From Pseudomonas sp. BN411 (lineage in GTDB: Bacteria; Pseudomonadota; Gammaproteobacteria; Pseudomonadales; Pseudomonadaceae), in the NCBI RefSeq assembly GCF_029871235.1, contig NZ_SSOM01000045.1:1-64000 (forward strand): DNA of 64,000 bases, in the 5' to 3' direction. Shown here one piece after another: positions 41,573 to 50,529 of this stretch (positions are counted from its first letter, which is position 1; the number at the start of each line of letters is the position of its first letter). Under the pieces are notes generated by a model. The model saw only the letters and a program-made list of their open reading frames with translations. It made no database searches and was not told where the DNA came from. The position numbers were made by a program, and so were the translations under genes.

Positions 41573-42331
41573 ATGTCCCGAGATGTGCAGGTGGATCAAC
41601 TCAGCGAGTGTGCAATTCACATCAATGCTTCGATTGGTAACCTGTTCGCACAGTTGAATCTGCTGGCCGATGGCGTCGTCGCGATCTGGAAACAGTTGCA
41701 GGCCGAGGGTTGCAAACCGACGACCCGGGACCTCTGCTCCTTGCGCCCGGCAATCCAGGCCTGCTTGCAGCAGGAACGCAGCTGCATTCACGGCACCGGC
41801 GTGGTGCTGGAGCCGGGCGAGCTGGCAGATCAGGAGATGCACCTGGAGTGGTGGTGCCGGGCCCCGGCGGGCAAGGTCACGCCCATGCTGCTCAACCTCA
41901 ATCGACGAAGCGAGAGCTTCTACAACTACCAGGGCATGCCCTGGTTCTCCCGGCCTCGGGACACTGGCCAGCCCTGGGTCGAGGGGCCCTTCGTCGATCT
42001 CTATGGAGCCGACCAATACATCATGGCGTTCTCCGTGCCTATCCATGTCGACGGTCGATTCGTGGGCGTGGCAGCCGCGGATATTGCGCTGCACGAGTTC
42101 GAGCGCGTGCTGCTTGCCGGGCTGATGCGCATGGACAAGGAAGCGCTGATCGTCAATGGAGAAGGCCGGGTGGTGGCCTGCAACACCGCCAACTGGCTGG
42201 TGGGCGATATGGCCAGGCAAGTGCTCGCGCGTGATGACACGCGTTCACGGGTGCTGGCGTTGGCGGAATCTTCTGCGCACTGGTCGTTGATCGAGAGGCC
42301 GGTCAGCCGCTACATCGAGGGTGCCGCCTGA
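41573..42331 (+). CDS. Soluble Cache-domain protein
   Basis: Protein of 252 residues with a Cache/PDC-type sensor fold: RSESFYNYQGMPWFSRPRDT and IMAFSVPIHVDGRFVGVAAA match the ligand-binding core. It lacks a signal peptide, membrane helices and any output domain, so it should be a cytoplasmic ligand binder. It follows the FadR-type regulator by about 120 bp on the same strand, suggesting it senses or modulates the amine or its metabolite. I do not recognise a named function. Confidence 0.78.
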   Translation: MSRDVQVDQLSECAIHINASIGNLFAQLNLLADGVVAIWKQLQAEGCKPTTRDLCSLRPAIQACLQQERSCIHGTGVVLEPGELADQEMHLEWWCRAPAGKVTPMLLNLNRRSESFYNYQGMPWFSRPRDTGQPWVEGPFVDLYGADQYIMAFSVPIHVDGRFVGVAAADIALHEFERVLLAGLMRMDKEALIVNGEGRVVACNTANWLVGDMARQVLARDDTRSRVLALAESSAHWSLIERPVSRYIEGAA

Positions 42332-42365
42332 GGCAGCACCTCTCAGTTCGTTCGGGGCCGCTGAT

Positions 42366-43859
42366 CTAGAGCGCGTCCTGGTTCCCCGAAGGCTCCACGC
42401 ATACGCAGTTGCGGCCGGATTGCTTGGCCCGGTAGAGGCCGCGGTCGGCGCGGCCGATCAGGCTGTCCAGGGAATCGTCCGGGTGCATCTCGGCCAGGCC
42501 GATGCTGGTGGTCACCTGCAGATTCACCCCCCTGAAGGGATAGCGCTGCGCGGCCACCTCGCCACGGACTTTCTCCGCAAGCTGGTGGGCTGTGGCGTTG
42601 CCGGTGTCCTTCAGCAGGATGATGAATTCCTCGCCACCCCAGCGGCAGACGATGTCCGACTGGCGCAGGCCGTCGCGCAGGTTCTGGGCGAAGCCCTGCA
42701 GCACCTGGTCTCCGGCCTGGTGGCCGTAGGTGTCGTTGAGCAATTTGAAGTGATCCAGGTCCAGCAGCAGCGCCGTCAGCGGCTTGCGGTCGCGGCGGGC
42801 TTCCTGCAGCGCCTGGCCGGCGAGCAGTTCGAAGCCGCGTCGGTTGGGCAGGCTGGTCAGGCTGTCGGTGGTGGCCAGGGCGGCGATGCTGTGCTGGTAG
42901 CGGCGCATCAGGCGGGTCACCATTACCAGTACGATGGCGGTCACCAGCAGGCAGATCAGCAGGTTGAGGTAGAGCGTGTTGCGCAGGCCGGCGAGCAGGC
43001 CACCTTCGTGCTTGTCGACGAATAGGTACCAGTCCAGCTCAGGGATGTAGCGCACGTTCAGGTAGTGGTCGCGACCGCGTTCGTGATACCCGAACTTGCC
43101 CGTCTGCGGGCGTCCCAATCTGGCCTGCAAGTCCTCCAGCCCCGGCACGTCGGCCAGCGTCTGGCCGACCCTTGCCCCCAGCGGGCCGCCATCGGCGCCG
43201 GTCAGGACGATGCGCCCGGTGGTGTCGACGAAGTACACGCTGCGATCGTAGCGGCGCTGGTATTCGTCGATCAGCTTGATCACCGCGTCTACCGTCAGGC
43301 CGACACCGGTGGCTCCGAGAAACTTGCCGTCGTAGTCGAACACCTTGTAGTTGATGAAGATGGTCAGCCGGTCCTGGTTGGCCATGTCCACATCGACATT
43401 GATCTCGTACGGCTCCTTCATGTCCCGCACGCGGAAGTACCAGATGTCCCGTGGTTCCTTCGGGCTCACCTGCTTGAGCACGCCCTTGGTCTGGTAGTAG
43501 GTGAGGGTACGGTCTGAAATGAAGAAGGAGGTAAAGGCGCCGTAGTGCTCCTGCACTTCGCGCAGGTAGCGGGTCATGGGCTCGGCGTTTTTCTCGCCGT
43601 GCATCACCCAGTCACGCACGAAGGTGTCGCGGCTCATCATGGAGGAGATCAGGATGGGCCGGACCAGATCCTTCTGGATTTCCGAGTAGACGTTGTCCGA
43701 GGTCAGCGGCAACTCGGTGTTGATGATGGTGTTGCGAATGGACTTGAGCGATGCCTGGTAGCTGACCAGGGAAGTGGCCAGGAAACCGCAGCCAAGCAGC
43801 AGTACCAGTGTGATGACCAACAGGCGGTGGCTTTGCTTGGTGTGTTCTTGTAGCGGCAT
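42366..43859 (-). CDS. Membrane diguanylate cyclase with dCache sensor
   Basis: Cyclic di-GMP synthase of 497 residues. Membrane helices at about 12-34 and 295-318 frame a periplasmic dCache sensor with ATGVGLTVDAVIKLIDEY; the C-terminal GGDEF domain has GGEEF at 408-412 and an intact RxxD inhibitory site (RQSD) five residues before it. Both the metal-binding DLDHFK segment and the signature are intact, so it should be active. It starts 55 bp after the DUF4824 gene on the same strand and could share its transcript. Confidence 0.9.
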   Translation of the reverse strand: MPLQEHTKQSHRLLVITLVLLLGCGFLATSLVSYQASLKSIRNTIINTELPLTSDNVYSEIQKDLVRPILISSMMSRDTFVRDWVMHGEKNAEPMTRYLREVQEHYGAFTSFFISDRTLTYYQTKGVLKQVSPKEPRDIWYFRVRDMKEPYEINVDVDMANQDRLTIFINYKVFDYDGKFLGATGVGLTVDAVIKLIDEYQRRYDRSVYFVDTTGRIVLTGADGGPLGARVGQTLADVPGLEDLQARLGRPQTGKFGYHERGRDHYLNVRYIPELDWYLFVDKHEGGLLAGLRNTLYLNLLICLLVTAIVLVMVTRLMRRYQHSIAALATTDSLTSLPNRRGFELLAGQALQEARRDRKPLTALLLDLDHFKLLNDTYGHQAGDQVLQGFAQNLRDGLRQSDIVCRWGGEEFIILLKDTGNATAHQLAEKVRGEVAAQRYPFRGVNLQVTTSIGLAEMHPDDSLDSLIGRADRGLYRAKQSGRNCVCVEPSGNQDAL

Positions 43860-43914
43860 CGGACAACATGGCCTCGGTGTGGTGGCGCAATGCTAGCGTG
43901 CAGTAACACAGGCG

Positions 43915-44769
43915 TCACGGACGGGTACTTGACGCCAGGCTATCGACGTCGTCGGGCGTTCCTTGACGGCCGCGACGCTGAAACTCCGGTGCTGAATCGA
44001 TCCAGGGTTCCAGGCGTTGGCCGAAGCTCAACCACAGTCGGAAGCGCGGCGGCGATGCGCTGTTGCGGTCGCGCGCCAGCTCTTCACCCAGTGCTTCGCG
44101 CCAGGCATGCGGCACGTTGATTTCGCTGATGCGCAGACTGCCGATCTGGCCGGTGAGGTGTCCGTCGCGAACCCAGGCGCTGACGCTGCCGGGCACGATG
44201 GCGTAGCGGCTGCGATCGGCGTAACGCTCGCGCAGGGCTTCATGGTCCAGCCCCACGTCCACCGCGAACAGGCGACTCTCGCGTTTTTCCTCCTGCTCAA
44301 GATAGTCGCGGGCGGCGCTTTCGGCGTCCTGTCTGCGCTTGTCCGTGGGTCTTGCGCGCAACTCGCCTTCGGCCTCCTTCATGCGCTGGCGGGCGCGCTC
44401 CAGTTCGGCCTTGCGCGTGGGGCCGTCCAGTTCGAGCACCACCAGCACCTCGCGGTTGCGGTTGTCGAAGCGCAACCCGTCGCGCTCATCGGCGGTGAAG
44501 CCCAGTTGCAGCAGCTTGGCCTCATCGAGCGGCAGGCGCTGGTAGCGGTCGTCACCCTTCGGGTCGCTGGGGAGTCGCCAATCCAGGCGCAGGGCCAGGC
44601 CGCTGTTTTCGTGCAGGCTCCAGTCGTGGTCGCGGCGCAGCTCGCGTTCGGAAAGCTGCAGGCGGCTGTCCGGCTTGCCACTGCGGTTGAACCAGACGCC
44701 GCCAAGGGCGATGGCGTTGGTCAGGCCGATCAGCGCAAGACCACCGAGCAATGCAGTGCGGGCCTTCAT
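43915..44769 (-). CDS. DUF4824-type membrane-anchored protein
   Basis: Protein of 284 residues from the ATG at 44769, which overlaps the previous gene's stop (ATGA). An N-terminal membrane anchor (ALLGGLALIGLTNAIALGGV) precedes a periplasmic part with a charged, coiled-coil-like central stretch (RKAELERARQRMKEAEGELR). The family usually sits next to a DUF2157 membrane protein, as here; the function is unknown. Confidence 0.8.
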   Translation of the reverse strand: MKARTALLGGLALIGLTNAIALGGVWFNRSGKPDSRLQLSERELRRDHDWSLHENSGLALRLDWRLPSDPKGDDRYQRLPLDEAKLLQLGFTADERDGLRFDNRNREVLVVLELDGPTRKAELERARQRMKEAEGELRARPTDKRRQDAESAARDYLEQEEKRESRLFAVDVGLDHEALRERYADRSRYAIVPGSVSAWVRDGHLTGQIGSLRISEINVPHAWREALGEELARDRNSASPPRFRLWLSFGQRLEPWIDSAPEFQRRGRQGTPDDVDSLASSTRP

Positions 44770-45836
44770 GCGTGTTGCCCGCCCTTGTGGGCCCGGCGCA
44801 GGCGGCCGAGTACCAGCAGGATGAGCACGGCAACCAGTCCGAGGACGAGGAAGAACAGGTACTTCGGCATGACCTCCCACCACCAGTCGAACAGCTTGAT
44901 GAACAGGAAGAGCACGAAGAACAGCAGGCCGGTGTGCATCACTTCAGGCCAGTCGCGGCGATTGCCGAGCCAGATGGCCAGCGCGGCGCCGGTGAATCCC
45001 ACGATCTGGTAGAAGCCTTCCACCAGGTCCCGTGGCCAGGGCAGGTAGCTGCCTGCCGCCCAATTGGCGAGCACCAGCAGCGGCACGAACAGTCCGAGCA
45101 GGCCCAGCACCCGGTAGATCGCGGCGAAACCGCTGTAGCGGACCTGGGAAATGAACTGCGGCACCAGGAAGATCAGCAACCCGGCGGGCAGCAGGTGTTC
45201 CGGGCGTTCGGTGCAGTCCAGCCAGTAGAGCCCGCTCCAGCTCGTCAACCGGGTGGCGATGAAGGCCATGATGCAGGCCAGGCCGGCCCCCAGCAGCAGG
45301 CGCACTTCGCAGGCATAGGCCAGCAGCAGGGCGTAGGCGGCCCAGGGCAGCAGCGCCTTGTCGCTGGGGGTGATGTTGAAGATCTGCCCGAGCATGACCA
45401 CGTTGAGCACGAAGCAGGCAAAGGCCAGCACCGCCGCCAGCCTGGCGAAATAGCCGGACGGGTCGCGTCGGCGCAGCAGCAGGGTCAGCAGTAGGCTGCC
45501 CACCGAGAAGCCGGCGAGAATGCCCACCTGGGCAGCTTCCGGAAACAGTCCCCAGAACTGATAGAAAAAGAACAGCAGGCTGGCCGCCAGCGCCAGGGCC
45601 CCCAGCAGGGAAGCGATGCGCATGCCGAGGGAAAGACGCCGGGCCTGGGCATCCGGGTCGATATCGAAGGTGTTGCGATAGTCCGCCAGCAACTGGCGAT
45701 GGTGATCGCCCAACTGGTCGATCTGTTCGGGGGAGAGCAGCAGGGTCTGTTCTTTGTGCAGGCGCTCCACCTCCCGGTAGAAGGCCTGGATATCGTCGGC
45801 GCGGCGTTGCGCCTGGTCGCGGCTGAGCGGCGGCAT
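44766..45836 (-). CDS. DUF2157-family multi-pass membrane protein
   Basis: Inner-membrane protein of 356 residues with about eight to ten hydrophobic segments after a cytoplasmic helical start (MPPLSRDQAQRRADDIQAFY). The ATG at 45836 is preferred to one 60 bp upstream because AGGA lies at the right distance. The N-terminal domain and the layout fit DUF2157 family proteins. It is coupled to the DUF4824 gene by a 4-bp overlap; the function is unknown. Confidence 0.8.
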   Translation of the reverse strand: MPPLSRDQAQRRADDIQAFYREVERLHKEQTLLLSPEQIDQLGDHHRQLLADYRNTFDIDPDAQARRLSLGMRIASLLGALALAASLLFFFYQFWGLFPEAAQVGILAGFSVGSLLLTLLLRRRDPSGYFARLAAVLAFACFVLNVVMLGQIFNITPSDKALLPWAAYALLLAYACEVRLLLGAGLACIMAFIATRLTSWSGLYWLDCTERPEHLLPAGLLIFLVPQFISQVRYSGFAAIYRVLGLLGLFVPLLVLANWAAGSYLPWPRDLVEGFYQIVGFTGAALAIWLGNRRDWPEVMHTGLLFFVLFLFIKLFDWWWEVMPKYLFFLVLGLVAVLILLVLGRLRRAHKGGQHA

Positions 45837-45921
45837 TGCGGGTCCTTTTGCGTGCGGTGCCGCTTGAACTGTAGGGCTGGTGGCCGACTTGGGCAATCAG
45901 CCGATTCCGGTCATGCAAACC

Positions 45922-46018
45922 TGTGGGGGCGAATTCATTCGCTAAGGGCGGCGCAGCTGCCCCTGCACGTTTTCAAGGCAGACCTGCGGTCTGCATAGCG
46001 ATTGAAATCGCCCCCACA
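45922..46018. repeat. 97-bp Y-shaped inverted repeat, copy C
   Basis: Outer arms TGTGGGGGCGAATTCATTCG and CGATTGAAATCGCCCCCACA with inner hairpins GGGCGGC-gca-GCTGCCC (one G-T wobble) and GCAGACC-tgc-GGTCTGC. It lies 25 bp after the guanidine carboxylase stop, at the end of that operon. Confidence 0.85.
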
Positions 46019-46043
46019 CCGGACCTGCAATTGCGCAGAACCT

Positions 46044-49000
46044 TCAAGCCTGCTCCATCACCACCACCCGCTGTCCGGCGCGGACCGGCGAACCGGGCTG
46101 CACACGCACTTCCTTCACGACGCCATCGCGAGGTGCGGTGAGGGGGATTTCCATCTTCATGGATTCGAGGATCACCAGGATATCCCCGGCCTTCACGCTG
46201 GCGCCTTCCTCCACCTGCACCTGCCAGAGGTTGCCGGCGATATGGCTTTCCACCGCGTGCTGGCCAGCGTCCAGCGGCGCGTCTTCGCCCAGGTCGACGG
46301 CAAGGTCGTCGCTCTCGAAGTGCGCCTGTCCGGAGGCGATCCAGCGTTCCCGCTCGGCATTGAAGGCAGCTTGCTGCTGCTGGCGGAAGGCTGCGATGCC
46401 ATTGGCTTCGCGGGCGAGAAAGGCCTGGTAATCGGCCAGGCACAGCTCGCTCTCTTCAATACGCAGTGGGTAGCGGCCCAGGGGAAAGTCGCGGCGAATC
46501 TTCAGCAACTCGTCGGCGGATACCGGGTAGAAGCGAATCTGATCGAAGAAGCGCAGCAACCAGGGCTTTCCACCGAAGGCCTCCACCTCGCGGTAACGGT
46601 TCCACATCTGCAGGGTGCGGCCGACGAACTGGTAGCCACCGGGCCCTTCCATGCCATAGACGCACATGTACGCACCGCCGATGCCCACGGAGTTCTCCGC
46701 GGTCCAGGTGCGCGCCGGGTTGTACTTGGTGGTCACCAGGCGGTGGCGCGGATCCAGCGGTGTGGCCACCGGGGCGCCGAGGTAGACATCGCCCAGCCCC
46801 ATCACCAGGTAGCTGGCGTCGAACACCGTGCGCTGCACTTCGTCCAGGTTCGGCAGGTCGTTGATACGGCGGATGAACTCAAGGTTGCTTGGGCACCAGG
46901 GCGCGTCCTTGCGCACCGTGGTCATGTACTTCTCGATGGCCAGTTGGCAGGCCGGGTCGTCCCAGGACAGCGGCAGATGCACGATGCGCGACGGCACCTT
47001 CAGGTCGCCGGCTGCGCAGACGCCATCCCAGAGTCCGGCGACGGTTTCCAGCAGTGCCTCCAGGGGAAGCGTTTCCGGCTGATAGTGGACCTGCAGGGAG
47101 CGGATGCCCGGCGTCAGGTCGATCACGCCATCCAGAGCCTTGGCCTCCAGCGCCTGCATCAGCGCATGGGCGCGGAAGCGCAACACCAGGTCAAGTTCCG
47201 GCGCGCCGATTTCCAGCAGCAGGTGAGTGTCGCCGGAAAGACGGGCCACCAGGCGTTTGTCGGCTTCGCCGAGGTCGAGCACCACGGGTGAACCTGTAGG
47301 AGCGAGCTTGCTCGCGAATTCGACGCTGGGATTTTCGCGAGCAAGCTCGCTCCTACACAACAGCGTTCTTGCCAGTTCACGCGCCTCGCCAATGCTCACC
47401 GCCACGAACCTCACCTTGTCCCCCGCCTTCAACTGCCCCAGTTGCCAGAGGTCCGCTTCGATGATGGTCACCGGGCAGACGAAGCCGCCGAGGCTGGGGC
47501 CGTCCGGGCCGAGGATCACCGGCATGTCGCCAGTGAAATCCACGGCGCCAATGGCGTAGGGATTGTCGTGGATGTTCGACGGATGCAGCCCGGCTTCGCC
47601 GCCGCTTTCGCGCACCCATTCCGGCTTCGGCCCGATCAGGCGCACGCCGGTACGGCTGGAGTTGAAGTGCACTTCCCAGTCAGTGGCGAAGAAGGTGTCG
47701 ATGTAGGCCGGGGTGAAGTATTCCGGCGCGCCGTGGGGGCCGTAGATCACCCGCAGGGTGCGCACGGCCGGCAGGTCGGTGCTCAGGGCGGGCTCTAGCA
47801 CCTGGCCAGCACTGCGCTCAACGAGCGGGGTGAGGTGCAGGACATCGCCAGCACGCAGGGCGCGGCCGCCGTGGCCGCCGAACTGCCCGAGGGTGAAGGT
47901 GCTCCTGCTGCCGAGATAATCCGGCACTTGCAGGCCGCCGCGCACGCAGAGGTAACTGCGCGCTCCGGCCCCGGCGATCGTCCCGAGAGCAAGGGTCGCG
48001 CCCGCCGGTACGAACAAGGCGGTGTCCATCGGTTGCGGCTGGCCGTCGAGGCTCAGTGGAATCGGTGCGCCGGTGACTGCCACCACAGCGTCAGTGTTGA
48101 AGCGCAGCGTCGGGCCGCTCATGGTGATTTCCAGTCCGGCTTCACCTTCGGCATTGCCCAGCAGCCGATTGCCCAGGCGCAGCGCACGGCTGTCCATGGG
48201 ACCAGAGGGCGGCACGCCCACGGCCCAGTAACCGAGGCGGCCGGGATAGTCCTGCACAGTGGTCTGGGTGCCGGCGCCGAGCACTTCGAAGGTGCTGGCG
48301 TGATAACTGAGGCCTTCCAGGCAGCGAGTCCAGGGCGAGCCGCTGGCGAAGGGGGCGTCGACCAGAATCTGCCGCAGGTAGTCGCGGTTGGATTCGACGC
48401 CATAGAGCAGGGTGTCGGCCAGGGCCTTGTCCAGCGCCGCGCTGGCTTCGCTGCGGCTCGGCGCCCAGGCGATGAGCTTGGCGATCATCGGGTCGAAGTA
48501 GGGCGGAATCTCGCAGCCCGCTTCCACCCAGGTGTCGATGCGCAGGTGTCGACCATCGGCTTCGGGGAAGGCGACCGTCGTGAGCAGGCCGGGGCAGGGC
48601 TGGAAGTCGCGGCCCGGGTCTTCCGCATAGAGCCGCGCCTGGATCGCATGGCCACTCGGCGTGAGCGTCGCCGCCAGCTCGGCCAGAGGCGGTAGGGTGC
48701 CGGCGGCCAGTTCGATCATCCAGCGCACCAGGTCCACGCCCCAGACCTGTTCGGTGACACCGTGCTCCACCTGCAGGCGGGTGTTCACTTCGAGGAAGTA
48801 GAAGCGCTCGGCCTCGCTGTCGTAGACGAACTCCACCGTGCCCGCACTGCGGTAACTGACGGCCTTGGCCAGCTTGATGGCGGCGGCGCAGAGTTCATCG
48901 GCCATGCCGGCGGGCAGGTTCGGCGCGGGCGTTTCCTCCAGCACCTTCTGATTGCGTCGTTGCACCGAGCAGTCGCGCACACCGAGGGCGATCACCTCGC

Positions 49001-49652
49001 CACGGCCATCGCCGAACACCTGCACTTCCAGGTGGCGGGCGCGCTGGATGTACTTTTCGATGAACACGCCGGAGTCGCTGAAGTTGTTCTGCCCGAGGCG
49101 CTTCACAGCCTCGAAGGCGTCGCTCAGCTCTGTGGCCGAACGGCATACACGCATGCCGATGCCGCCACCGCCTGCGGTGCTTTTCAGCATCACCGGGTAA
49201 CCCACCTGTTCGCCAGCAGCCAGGGCGGCGTCCAGGTTTTCCAGCAGTTCGGTGCCTTCCAGCATGGGCACGCCGTTGGCCTTGGCCAGGGCGCGCGCGG
49301 TGTGCTTGAGGCCGAATACCCGCAGTTGCTCCGGCGTCGGGCCGACGAAGGCGATGCCGGCAGCCTCGCAGGCTTCGGCGAAGGCGGCGTTCTCGGAGAG
49401 GAAGCCGTATCCGGGGTGAATGGCCTGGGCGCCGCTATCGCGAGCGGCTGCGAGAATCTTCTCCACCATCAGGTAGGTGCTGGCAGCTGGGCCGTCGCCC
49501 AGGCTGATGGCCTGGTCCGCCTGCTGGATGTGCAGGCTGGCGGCGTCGGCTTCGGAATACACGGCCACACCGCGAACGTCGAGCTGGCGCAGGGTACGCA
49601 GGATGCGGCAGGCGATGGCGCCACGGTTGGCGATCAGGAGTTTTTCGAACAT
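46044..49652 (-). CDS. Guanidine carboxylase (urea carboxylase-like), with in-frame REP insert
   Basis: Biotin enzyme of 1202 residues. The order is biotin carboxylase (about 1-450, ATP-grasp VMLKSTAGGGGIGM), two carboxyltransferase-type domains of the KipA/KipI family (about 460-1050), and a C-terminal biotin domain with ESMKME, biotinylated lysine at residue 1166. In guanidine-I riboswitch operons such proteins have been shown to carboxylate guanidine rather than urea; here it ends such an operon, so I call guanidine carboxylase. Residues 766-786 (CRSELARENP...) are encoded by a 63-bp REP element exactly in phase, in the linker between the carboxyltransferase domains. No allophanate hydrolase follows. 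Confidence 0.9.
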   Translation of the reverse strand: MFEKLLIANRGAIACRILRTLRQLDVRGVAVYSEADAASLHIQQADQAISLGDGPAASTYLMVEKILAAARDSGAQAIHPGYGFLSENAAFAEACEAAGIAFVGPTPEQLRVFGLKHTARALAKANGVPMLEGTELLENLDAALAAGEQVGYPVMLKSTAGGGGIGMRVCRSATELSDAFEAVKRLGQNNFSDSGVFIEKYIQRARHLEVQVFGDGRGEVIALGVRDCSVQRRNQKVLEETPAPNLPAGMADELCAAAIKLAKAVSYRSAGTVEFVYDSEAERFYFLEVNTRLQVEHGVTEQVWGVDLVRWMIELAAGTLPPLAELAATLTPSGHAIQARLYAEDPGRDFQPCPGLLTTVAFPEADGRHLRIDTWVEAGCEIPPYFDPMIAKLIAWAPSRSEASAALDKALADTLLYGVESNRDYLRQILVDAPFASGSPWTRCLEGLSYHASTFEVLGAGTQTTVQDYPGRLGYWAVGVPPSGPMDSRALRLGNRLLGNAEGEAGLEITMSGPTLRFNTDAVVAVTGAPIPLSLDGQPQPMDTALFVPAGATLALGTIAGAGARSYLCVRGGLQVPDYLGSRSTFTLGQFGGHGGRALRAGDVLHLTPLVERSAGQVLEPALSTDLPAVRTLRVIYGPHGAPEYFTPAYIDTFFATDWEVHFNSSRTGVRLIGPKPEWVRESGGEAGLHPSNIHDNPYAIGAVDFTGDMPVILGPDGPSLGGFVCPVTIIEADLWQLGQLKAGDKVRFVAVSIGEARELARTLLCRSELARENPSVEFASKLAPTGSPVVLDLGEADKRLVARLSGDTHLLLEIGAPELDLVLRFRAHALMQALEAKALDGVIDLTPGIRSLQVHYQPETLPLEALLETVAGLWDGVCAAGDLKVPSRIVHLPLSWDDPACQLAIEKYMTTVRKDAPWCPSNLEFIRRINDLPNLDEVQRTVFDASYLVMGLGDVYLGAPVATPLDPRHRLVTTKYNPARTWTAENSVGIGGAYMCVYGMEGPGGYQFVGRTLQMWNRYREVEAFGGKPWLLRFFDQIRFYPVSADELLKIRRDFPLGRYPLRIEESELCLADYQAFLAREANGIAAFRQQQQAAFNAERERWIASGQAHFESDDLAVDLGEDAPLDAGQHAVESHIAGNLWQVQVEEGASVKAGDILVILESMKMEIPLTAPRDGVVKEVRVQPGSPVRAGQRVVVMEQA
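47295..47357. repeat. REP element inside the guanidine carboxylase gene
   Basis: Inverted repeat TGTAGGAGCGAGCTTGCTCG...CGAGCAAGCTCGCTCCTACA, 63 bp. On the coding strand it spans exactly codons 766-786 in phase 0. It belongs to the same family as the intergenic REP at 29419. Confidence 0.95.
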
Positions 49653-49742
49653 GAGGCTTTCCTCATGATTGGCGGGCCGTCCCGCCGCTAAAGGGGCTGC
49701 ACCACGGTCGTCCGTGGCTGGAATCTCGGTGCGGTGGTAATT

Positions 49743-49815
49743 CGTAGGATGGGTAGAGCGGAGCGAAACCCATCAGTCCGGAGCGATGGGTTTCGCAGGC
49801 TCTACCCATCCTACG
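49743..49815. repeat. 73-bp palindrome between carboxylase and deiminase genes
   Basis: Arms CGTAGGATGGGTAGAGC and GCTCTACCCATCCTACG enclose an inner pair GCGAAACCCATC / GATGGGTTTCGC. It lies in the 230-bp gap inside the guanidine operon. Confidence 0.85.
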
Positions 49816-49882
49816 GAGTGCTTGTGCAGGCACTGCCCCGACCGGCTCTGGCACAGGAGGAACAGCCAGGCGCGCAGCTGTT

Positions 49883-50518
49883 TCAGTCCCATACCAGCAC
49901 CTCGGCGGGCGTGGGGTTGTAGGCGTTGCAGGGGTTGTTCAGCTGCGGGCAGTTGGAGATCAGCACGATGATGTCCATGTGCGCTTTGAGCTCGACGTAC
50001 TTGCCGGCGGCGGAGATGCCGTCCTCGAAGGTCAGGCCGCCATCCGGGGTGACCGGGACGTTCATGAAGAAGTTGATGTTGGCGCTGATGTCGCGCTTGG
50101 TCAGGCGGCCGTCGTGCAGGCTGGCGCGCAGGAAGTTGTCACGGCAGCTGTGCATGTAGCGCTTGTCCAGGGCGTAGCGCACGGTGTTGCTTTCCTGGGC
50201 GCAGGCGCCGCCGAGGGTGTCGTGTCGGCCGCAGGTGTCGGCAGTGATGGTCAGCATGGGGTTGCCGAGGTTGGAATAGAGCACGCTGCCGGCGCTGAGG
50301 TAGACACGGTTCTGCCGGCGCAGGGTGCGCTGCACGTCATAGCGTTCGCGCGGGTTGTTGGCGCTGTAGAACAGGGTGTCCACCGCCTGGTTGCCTTCCA
50401 GGTCCAGCAGGCGCAGGGTCTGGCCGGCCTTCACTTCGGTCATGAAGGGCTCGCCAGCGGCGATCACGGCGCGGTACACGGCGGCTTCGGAATGTTTGTC
50501 GCTGTGGGTCAGGTTCAT
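49883..50518 (-). CDS. cgdB: Carboxyguanidine deiminase subunit (DUF1989; urea carboxylase-associated protein 2)
   Basis: Protein of 211 residues of the DUF1989 family, formerly called urea carboxylase-associated protein. With its neighbour it forms the deiminase that turns carboxyguanidine into allophanate and ammonia. The motif [13 protein letters not shown] is shared almost exactly with the neighbouring subunit and contains Cys and His likely to bind metal; a further PAEVLVWD closes the chain. The ATG at 50518 was chosen because longer in-frame starts run into the upstream gene. Which of the two is called CgdA or CgdB is my inference from order. Confidence 0.85.
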   Translation of the reverse strand: MNLTHSDKHSEAAVYRAVIAAGEPFMTEVKAGQTLRLLDLEGNQAVDTLFYSANNPRERYDVQRTLRRQNRVYLSAGSVLYSNLGNPMLTITADTCGRHDTLGGACAQESNTVRYALDKRYMHSCRDNFLRASLHDGRLTKRDISANINFFMNVPVTPDGGLTFEDGISAAGKYVELKAHMDIIVLISNCPQLNNPCNAYNPTPAEVLVWD

Positions 50519-50529
50519 GCGGGCGGCCC

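Noticed and set aside
46044-49652. Urea carboxylase for urea use
   Set aside because: Domain layout alone fits, but the guanidine-I riboswitch and two deiminase subunits make guanidine the more probable substrate.
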